A stretch of 18,956 bases of DNA from JBCCGI01 sp039029355 (GTDB lineage Bacteria; Planctomycetota; UBA1135; GCA-002686595): assembly GCA_039029355.1 (NCBI GenBank), contig JBCCGI010000124.1:1-18956 (forward strand). Direction: 5' to 3'. The notes under the pieces are model-generated. The model was not told where the DNA came from and searched no databases. It saw nothing but the letters and a program-made list of their open reading frames with translations. The position numbers and the translations under genes were made by a program. Numbering within the stretch: position 1 is the first letter of the stretch; each line of letters starts with the position of its first letter. Shown piece after piece: positions 14,732 through 18,956 of the stretch.

Positions 14732-16003
14732 ATGACCCACCCCGTGCTGATTGAGCGCATCACCCGGTCCCTCGCCTACATGCTCCGCCATCAGCCGGAG
14801 AAGTTCGACGTCGAGGTCGACGCGTACGGCTGGGCGGACCTCGAGGAGGTCGTTCGGGCGCTCAACGAGCGTCTCGGCGAGAGCATCGTCGAGGAGGACG
14901 TCGAAGAGGCCGTGGCCTCCGGCGATCGCGCGCGCTACGAGATCGACGGCGACAAGATCCGCGCCTTGTACGGGCACTCGATCGCGATCGAGCCCGGCGA
15001 GCCGTCCCAGCCGCCCGACGAGCTCTACCTCGCGATCCCGGCGCGCGACGTCGACCGGGCGACGCGCTACGGGCTGCGCGGCGGGCGTCGCCGCTTCGTG
15101 CACCTCGCGCTGACCGAAGACGATGCGCGCGACTCGGGACGGCGCGCCGCGCGCGACTACACCGTGCTCACGATCCACGCCGGCGAGGCGTGGGAGGACG
15201 GCATCAACTTCTTCGACCGCCGCTCGCTGTTCCTGGCCGAGGAGGTGCCGACGCACCACCTCGACGTCGGCGAGACGTACGACGACGGCGAGCCGCCGAT
15301 GCGCGGCGGCCGGCGTGACGGCGACGACGACCGCCGCCGCCCGCGCGGGCGCGGCCGTGGTCGCGACCGGGACCGCGACAGGGATCGCGATCGCGACCGC
15401 GGACGGCGCGAACCCGACGACGAGCTCGAGCCGGCGCCGCCGCGCTCGGAGGAGCGCGACGAGGAGCCGCGCGGCCGGCGGCCGCGTCGTGGCCGTGATC
15501 GTGACGAGCAACGCGAGCCGGTGGCGAGCCGCGCTCCGGAGCGCGGCTCCGAGGACCGCGACGGCGGCGAGCGGGGTCGACGAAGCCACCGCGGCGGACG
15601 CGACCGCGACGACTCGCGCGGTGGGCGCGGACGCGATCGCGACGAGGCACGCGGCGGCCGCGGACGGTCGGACCGCGAGCGGCCCGCGCGCGGGCGCAGC
15701 GACGGCGACCGCAGCCGCGAGCGCGAAGAGCGCCCCGCGGCGGTCGCGACCTTCGAGCGCACCGAGGAGCCGCGTACCGAGAAGCCGCGCGCCGAGGAGC
15801 CGCGCGCCAGCGAGGCGCGCCCGAAGCCGGGCGGCCCGGCCTTTGGAGCCGGTCTCTTCGAGGAAGCCAAGCGCGAAGAGCCGGCCCCCGAGCCCCAGGT
15901 CAAGCCCGAGCCCGAGCCGGCACCGGAACCGGAACCGGCACTCGAGCCCGAGCCCGAGCCCGAGCCGAAGGATCGCGGGCCCGGCTTCGGCGCCGGCCTC
16001 TAA
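14732..16003 (+). CDS. kptA: KptA/Tpt1-family RNA 2'-phosphotransferase with long disordered tail
   Basis: Tpt1/KptA removes an internal RNA 2'-phosphate using NAD+. Residues 1-178 align by eye with E. coli KptA: SLAYMLRHQPEKFDVEVDAYGWADL (13-37) carries the catalytic Arg19-His20 pair, IRALYGHS (76-83) the next Arg (R77), and GGRRRFVHLALTEDDARDSGRR (117-138) the Arg/VHL strand. The NAD-lobe motif that reads LYHGT in E. coli is LYLAI here (98-102), so the conserved His and Thr are missing. The protein is 423 residues, about twice the usual size. Residues 186-335 are Arg/Asp/Gly-rich, including an RD repeat at 211-223. Residues 343-412 are Glu/Pro-rich. FGAGL occurs at 371-375 and again as the last five residues (419-423). 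The tail should be disordered and may bind RNA. The KdkA-like gene starts 11 bases later. Confidence 0.85.
   Translation: MTHPVLIERITRSLAYMLRHQPEKFDVEVDAYGWADLEEVVRALNERLGESIVEEDVEEAVASGDRARYEIDGDKIRALYGHSIAIEPGEPSQPPDELYLAIPARDVDRATRYGLRGGRRRFVHLALTEDDARDSGRRAARDYTVLTIHAGEAWEDGINFFDRRSLFLAEEVPTHHLDVGETYDDGEPPMRGGRRDGDDDRRRPRGRGRGRDRDRDRDRDRDRGRREPDDELEPAPPRSEERDEEPRGRRPRRGRDRDEQREPVASRAPERGSEDRDGGERGRRSHRGGRDRDDSRGGRGRDRDEARGGRGRSDRERPARGRSDGDRSREREERPAAVATFERTEEPRTEKPRAEEPRASEARPKPGGPAFGAGLFEEAKREEPAPEPQVKPEPEPAPEPEPALEPEPEPEPKDRGPGFGAGL
15362..15400 (+). repeat. Arg-Asp dipeptide repeat in the KptA-like tail
   Basis: Six consecutive Arg-Asp pairs plus a further Arg (residues 211-223) are encoded by alternating Arg and Asp codons. 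Codon choice varies (CGC, CGG, AGG; GAC, GAT), so the peptide pattern is kept more strictly than the DNA pattern. This argues for selection on the protein rather than recent slippage. Confidence 0.7.
15881..15967 (+). repeat. Pro-Glu repeat in the KptA-like tail
   Basis: Residues 384-412 are dominated by Pro-Glu dipeptides coded mostly by GAGCCC, GAGCCG and GAACCG units. The run ends just before the terminal GPGFGAGL. An extended, stiff acidic spacer is the likely physical effect. Confidence 0.7.
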
Positions 16004-16014
16004 GCCGCCGGGCC

Positions 16015-16956
16015 GTGCCCCGTTGGCCGGTGCTGGACGAGCTCCCCGAGGGAGTCGTCGTCCGCGAGGCGGGCCGCGGGGTGCTGGCCGCGCGAGCCGA
16101 GTACGCGGACGCGCTCCTCACCCAGGGCTTCGGACCCGGGGGCGGTGACGCCCCACCGGCCAAGGACCTGGCGGGGCGCCGCCCGCTGGGCGAGCTGCGC
16201 CTAGGCGACGAGCGCCTGGTCGTTCGCCGCTTCCAGCACGGCGGCATGCTGCGCTGGGCCACCGGCCGGCGCTTCGGCGATCCCGAGCGTCCCTTCCGCG
16301 AGCTCGTGCTCGCCCACGCGCTCACCGGGCGCGGGATCGCCACCCCGCTCGTCATCGCCGCCCGCGCGCGGCGTGCCGCGGTGGGCGGCTGGTTGTTGGA
16401 CCTGGTCACCCGCCGCATCGAGCACGCGCGCGACTTCGCCGAGTGGCTCGAGGCCCTGCGCGAGGGCCGCGTCCAGCCGGCCGCGCGTTCGACGGTGCTG
16501 GCGTCGGTGGGGGGGCTGCTCGGCCGCATGCACGGCGCGGGCCTCTGGCACGCCGACCTCAACCCGCGCAACGTGCTGCTCGAGGGCGAGGCGCTGGAGC
16601 ACGGCGACGCACGTCCCTGGGTGATCGACCTCGACCGCTCGGTGCTGAGCCCGGAGGGCGCGGCGCTTGCGGACGGTGCGCGCTGGTCCAACCTGAGCCG
16701 GCTGCTGCGGTCGGTCCTGCGGCGCGAGGAGCGCGGGCGGCGCTTTCTCGCGCGGACCGACTACGCGCGTTTCTTGGCGGCCTATGCCGGCGCCCGCGGC
16801 GCCGCGCCGGCCGCCTGGCGCGACGAGGCCGCCGGCGTCCTGGCCGCCTTCCGGCGCAGCTCCTCGGTCCACCGCGTGTGGTGGAGGATCGAGGAGGCCT
16901 TCGGCGGAGGCGCCGAACACCGCGACGGAGGCGCGGTCGTGCGCCGCCGCAGCTGA
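16015..16956 (+). CDS. Kdo kinase-like lipopolysaccharide kinase (KdkA/WaaP family)
   Basis: The 313-residue protein has the small kinase fold of the lipopolysaccharide kinase group that phosphorylates Kdo or heptose of the LPS core. Evidence is VRRFQHGGMLRWATGRRF (70-87), the family-typical basic segment after the ATP-binding strand, E96 in PFRELVLAHAL, the catalytic loop HADLNPRNVLL (179-189) with D181 and N186, and the metal-binding VIDLDRS (203-209) with D205. KdkA is usually about 240 residues; the extra sequence is at both ends and around 37-56 (Gly/Pro-rich). The GTG start is 11 bases after the KptA-like stop and lacks a good Shine-Dalgarno. The kinase may be co-transcribed with the RNA enzyme; no functional link is evident. 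It implies LPS with Kdo or a similar sugar. Confidence 0.8.
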   Translation: MPRWPVLDELPEGVVVREAGRGVLAARAEYADALLTQGFGPGGGDAPPAKDLAGRRPLGELRLGDERLVVRRFQHGGMLRWATGRRFGDPERPFRELVLAHALTGRGIATPLVIAARARRAAVGGWLLDLVTRRIEHARDFAEWLEALREGRVQPAARSTVLASVGGLLGRMHGAGLWHADLNPRNVLLEGEALEHGDARPWVIDLDRSVLSPEGAALADGARWSNLSRLLRSVLRREERGRRFLARTDYARFLAAYAGARGAAPAAWRDEAAGVLAAFRRSSSVHRVWWRIEEAFGGGAEHRDGGAVVRRRS

Positions 16957-16975
16957 GGCCGCGCGCCCCCGGCTG

Positions 16976-17031
16976 TTGAGACTGAATCTCATCGTTGGGG
17001 GTTGACGCTGAGACGGAACCTCAACGAAACT
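16976..17031 (+). promoter_or_regulatory. Two Fur-like boxes overlapping a promoter before apbE
   Basis: TGAGACTGAATCTCA (16977-16991) and TGAGACGGAACCTCA (17009-17023) are two copies of one imperfect 7-1-7 inverted repeat, 32 bases apart (about three helical turns). They match the Fur consensus pattern TGAnAATnATTnTCA in layout. TTGACG at 17002-17007 and GAAACT at 17026-17031 (18-base spacing) form a possible promoter whose spacer is filled by the second box. Binding there would block RNA polymerase. Iron control of apbE is inferred, not shown. Confidence 0.5.
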
Positions 17032-17075
17032 GCCCCGCGGGCGCGAAGCGTGGCTCCCCGCTTCCCCCGGAGCAG

Positions 17076-18227
17076 ATGACGCATCCCAGCTCGATCGTCG
17101 CGAAGGGACTCGCGCTTGTCGTCCTCGCCGCCCCGCTCTTCGCGCGGAGCTCGGAGCGCGTCGAGCGGCGGGTCGCGGCGATGGGCACGCTGCTGGTCCT
17201 CGACGTCGGGGCGCCCACACGCGCCGAGGCTCTGCGCGCGAGCGAGGCGGCCGTCCGGGCCCTCGCCAGGGTCGAGCAGCGACTCTCCACCTGGTCGTCC
17301 GAGTCGGAGCTCGCACGCCTGAACGCCGCGCGCGTCGGCGAGGCCTTCGCACTCTCGCCTGAGCTCGCCGCAGAGCTCGCGCGCGCGCGCGAGCTCTGGC
17401 GCGCGACCGGCGGCGCCTTCGACCCCGGAGTCGGCGCGCTTGTCCGCGCCTGGGGGCTGCGGGAGGGCGGCCGCAAGCCGTCGCCGGACGAGCTCGCCGG
17501 GGCGTTCGCCGCGGGGGGCTTCGGGGCGCTCGAGCTCGGCGACGGAACCGCGACGCGTCTGCGCGCGGGCCTCGTCCTCGAGGAGGGGGGCTTCGGCAAG
17601 GGAGTCGGCTTGGACGCCGCGCTCGCCGCGCTGCGCGACGCGGGGGCAACCGACGCGGTGCTCGACCTCGGCGGTCAGCTCGCCGTGCTGCCGGGCGGCG
17701 GCGACCAAGAGACGGCCTTCGCGGTGGCGCACCCCCGCGCCCGGGCTCAGGCGGTGGTCGAGCTCAGGATCGGTGGCGGCTCCCTCGCGACGTCCGGCAA
17801 CAGCGAACGCGCGATCGAGGTGAACGGCGAGCGCCGCTCGCACCTGATCGATCCGCGCACGGGGGAGCCCGCGGCCGACTTCGGGAGCGTCACGGTCTGG
17901 GCCCGGGACGCCACGACGGCCGATGCCCTGTCGACGGCGCTCTTCGTGCTCGGCCCCGACGCGGGGCTGGAGTGGGCCGCGGCGCACGCGGGCGTCGAGG
18001 CACTCTATCTCGTCGACGCCGACGACGGCGGGCTGCTCGCCGCGGGGACCGCCGGCCTGGCGGGCCGCGCCTTTGCGCTCGCCGAGGGCCTGACGCTCGA
18101 GCTCGCGCCGGCGCCCGAGCTTCGCTCGCCGCCGGCCCCTCCCGCGGAGGCGGAGACGCCGCACGGCGGCGGGCTCGCTTTCGGATCTACCTCTTGTTGG
18201 ATGCCACCATGCACCTCGCCTCGCTGA
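17076..18227 (+). CDS. apbE: FAD:protein FMN transferase (ApbE)
   Basis: ApbE cleaves FAD and attaches FMN to a Thr/Ser of exported flavoproteins. The 383-residue product has a Sec-type signal (about 5-24, no lipobox Cys) and the family motifs in order: MGT (36-38), LSTWSSESELARLN (70-83), GAFDPGVG (113-120), GGFGKGVGLDAALAAL (171-186), LDLGGQLAVLPG (196-207), LATSGN (237-242), SHLIDPRTGEP (255-265) and DATTADALSTALFVLG (278-293). The ATG at 17076 is chosen because it starts the signal peptide and follows GGAG at 17069-17072, although the 3-base spacing is short. The last 30 or so residues are Pro/Ala-rich and poorly conserved in appearance. The final 19 bases overlap the next gene, which encodes a probable substrate. 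Fur-like boxes upstream suggest iron-responsive expression. Confidence 0.93.
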   Translation: MTHPSSIVAKGLALVVLAAPLFARSSERVERRVAAMGTLLVLDVGAPTRAEALRASEAAVRALARVEQRLSTWSSESELARLNAARVGEAFALSPELAAELARARELWRATGGAFDPGVGALVRAWGLREGGRKPSPDELAGAFAAGGFGALELGDGTATRLRAGLVLEEGGFGKGVGLDAALAALRDAGATDAVLDLGGQLAVLPGGGDQETAFAVAHPRARAQAVVELRIGGGSLATSGNSERAIEVNGERRSHLIDPRTGEPAADFGSVTVWARDATTADALSTALFVLGPDAGLEWAAAHAGVEALYLVDADDGGLLAAGTAGLAGRAFALAEGLTLELAPAPELRSPPAPPAEAETPHGGGLAFGSTSCWMPPCTSPR

Positions 18228-18814
18228 TCCTCCCGATCGTCCTCGTCCTGGGCTCCTCGGCTCCGGTGTCGGCGCCCGCCGCCGGCGCCGCGCAGAAGGT
18301 GTTCCTGACGCGCGACGAAGCGCTCGAGCTGGCCTTCCCAAAGGCCAAGGTCGAGCGGATCACCGTCCGGCTCACCGAGGAGGAGCTCAAGCGCGCGGGC
18401 AAGCTCGCCGGCAAGGAGGCCGAGCCGAAGGAGCGGCTGGTCTACGCCTACGAGGCGCGCCGGGACGGCAAGCGCATCGGCACCGCCTACTTCGACGCCC
18501 ACAAGGTGCGGACGGTGCAGGAGGTGCTGATGTTCGTCGTCGGCGAGAAGCAGACGATCGAGCGGGTGGAGATGCTCGCCTTCGCCGAGCCGCTCGACTA
18601 CATCCCGCGCGGCAGCTGGTACAAGCAGTTCGTGGGGCGGAAGCTGGACGACCAGCTCCAGCTCAAGAAGGGCATCCGCGCCGTGACGGGGGCGACGCTC
18701 ACGACCAGCGCGACCACCCGCGCCGCACGGCGGGTGCTGGCGCTGCACGCGGTGCGCGAGGAGCGCGCGCAGAAGGAGAAAGAGAAGGCGAAGAAGAAGG
18801 GCAGCGGCGGCTAG
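18209..18814 (+). CDS. Exported FMN-binding domain protein, probable ApbE substrate
   Basis: The 201-residue protein has a signal peptide (about 1-27, ending APAAGAA) and a C-terminal FMN-binding motif AVTGATLTTSATT (158-170). In NqrC/RnfG-type domains the Thr of (S/T)GAT carries phosphoester-linked FMN attached by ApbE, here T163. The usual Asp three residues before the Ser/Thr (DxxSGAT) is Arg157, which may affect recognition. No haem or iron-sulfur motif is seen, so it would be a small extracytoplasmic electron carrier. Residues 183-201 are Lys/Glu-rich. The ATG at 18209 lies 19 bases inside apbE, in a different frame. The frame is open further upstream, but only this start gives a signal peptide. 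The TAG stop is part of an IS target site, so the natural 3' context is interrupted. Confidence 0.85.
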   Translation: MHLASLILPIVLVLGSSAPVSAPAAGAAQKVFLTRDEALELAFPKAKVERITVRLTEEELKRAGKLAGKEAEPKERLVYAYEARRDGKRIGTAYFDAHKVRTVQEVLMFVVGEKQTIERVEMLAFAEPLDYIPRGSWYKQFVGRKLDDQLQLKKGIRAVTGATLTTSATTRAARRVLALHAVREERAQKEKEKAKKKGSGG

Positions 18815-18815
18815 G
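18810..18815. other. NCTAGN target of the IS481-type element
   Basis: GCTAGG lies directly before the inferred left end of the insertion sequence and fits the NCTAGN hexamer that IS481 and IS1002 are known to use and duplicate. It contains the TAG stop (18812-18814) of the FMN-binding protein gene. The second copy of the duplication would lie beyond the window. Confidence 0.5.
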
Positions 18816-18956
18816 TGTCCTGTCCAAGTACGTTGTTCACCCGAATCTCCCCGGGATCATGGGGGCTGAACCACCAGTCCCAGACCCCGAGGAGATCGAG
18901 TGAAGCTGCATGCTAACGCCAAGACGACGCCCAAGACCCGCCAGCTCCTGGTCCAG
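18816..18956 (+). mobile_element. Left end of an IS481-family insertion sequence (partial)
   Basis: The element appears to begin TGTCCTGTCCAAGTACG at 18816, a TGT start as in IS481 left ends, followed by an 84-base leader and the first codons of an IS481-type transposase. Right end, catalytic domain and second inverted repeat lie outside the window. The exact terminus is inferred from the NCTAGN hexamer and the TGT start. Confidence 0.7.
18900..18956 (+). CDS. IS481-type transposase, N-terminal fragment
   Basis: Nineteen codons from GTG at 18900 give (M)KLHANAKTTPKTRQLLVQ, which resembles the start of IS481-group transposases: a short basic segment with HANA-x-(T/L), leading into an N-terminal helix-turn-helix that normally reads TRxxLVxR. 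GAGGAGA at 18889-18895 is a good Shine-Dalgarno. The DDE integrase core is beyond the window edge, so activity cannot be judged. Confidence 0.7.
   Translation, partial: MKLHANAKTTPKTRQLLVQ

Noticed and set aside
15300..15980. Possibility that the repetitive KptA tail is a frameshift artefact
   Set aside because: The other frames over this region are also open, but the used frame shows varied codons keeping RD, RGG and EP patterns and ends in a motif shared with another protein, which argues for a real coding tail.
16995..17075. Upstream extension of apbE to 16995
   Set aside because: It would place the Fur-like box and promoter inside the coding region and bury the signal peptide. The ATG at 17076 fits better.
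17972..18208. Upstream extension of the FMN-binding protein frame inside apbE
   Set aside because: The extension is Arg/Ala-rich and lies over conserved apbE coding sequence. Starting at 18209 gives a proper signal peptide.
1..18956. tRNA, rRNA, CRISPR arrays, riboswitches
   Set aside because: I looked for cloverleaf or repeat-spacer patterns and conserved leader motifs in the gaps and saw none. A covariance-model scan would be decisive.

Overview
The window is very GC-rich (above 70% by eye), apart from the first ~220 bases, which drop to about 46% GC by hand count. Genes are tightly packed on both strands and several neighbours share ATGA or GTGA stop/start overlaps. The content points to a Gram-negative-type bacterium with an outer membrane: Lgt, a Kdo-kinase-like LPS kinase, ApbE with an exported flavoprotein, and DXP-independent PdxST vitamin B6 synthesis. 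Several proteins (RNase HII-like protein, phosphatase with a membrane insert, bacterial Pus10) make a member of the Planctomycetota or a similarly deep lineage my best guess. That is inference only; no marker gene is present.

Layout. 1-~225: foreign-looking segment abutting the 3' end of a minus-strand RNase HII-like gene that is translationally coupled to lgt (212-2034). 2243-3073: a short Pus10-type tRNA pseudouridine synthase, convergent with a FabZ/FabA-like hotdog protein (3084-3563). 3707-5034: a Cys/Met-metabolism PLP enzyme and an overlapping 45-residue membrane protein. 5044-8084: the B6 locus, with a MocR-type regulator (pdxR) divergent from pdxS-pdxT and ATTGTC repeats between them. 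8081-9172: a membrane-anchored beta-sandwich protein on the minus strand. 9392-12087: an alkaline-phosphatase-superfamily membrane protein coupled to a rhodanese. 12155-14565: a dicarboxylate/amino-acid:cation symporter carrying a PDZ-like insert, coupled to a multi-pass membrane protein. 14732-16956: a KptA/Tpt1-type RNA 2'-phosphotransferase with a 240-residue disordered tail, followed by a Kdo-kinase-like gene. 16976-18814: two Fur-like boxes, then apbE and an FMN-binding exported protein. 18816-end: the left end of an IS481-type insertion sequence, in an NCTAGN target that includes the stop codon of the previous gene.

The most unusual feature is a pair of RNA enzymes best known from archaea and eukaryotes, Pus10 and Tpt1/KptA. 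They lie 11.7 kb apart yet both end in a Phe-Gly-Ala-Gly-(Ile/Leu) tail, and the KptA tail contains the motif a second time. This suggests a shared docking motif for RNA-processing proteins. No rRNA, tRNA or CRISPR array was seen, and no gap over 300 bases lacks a gene.
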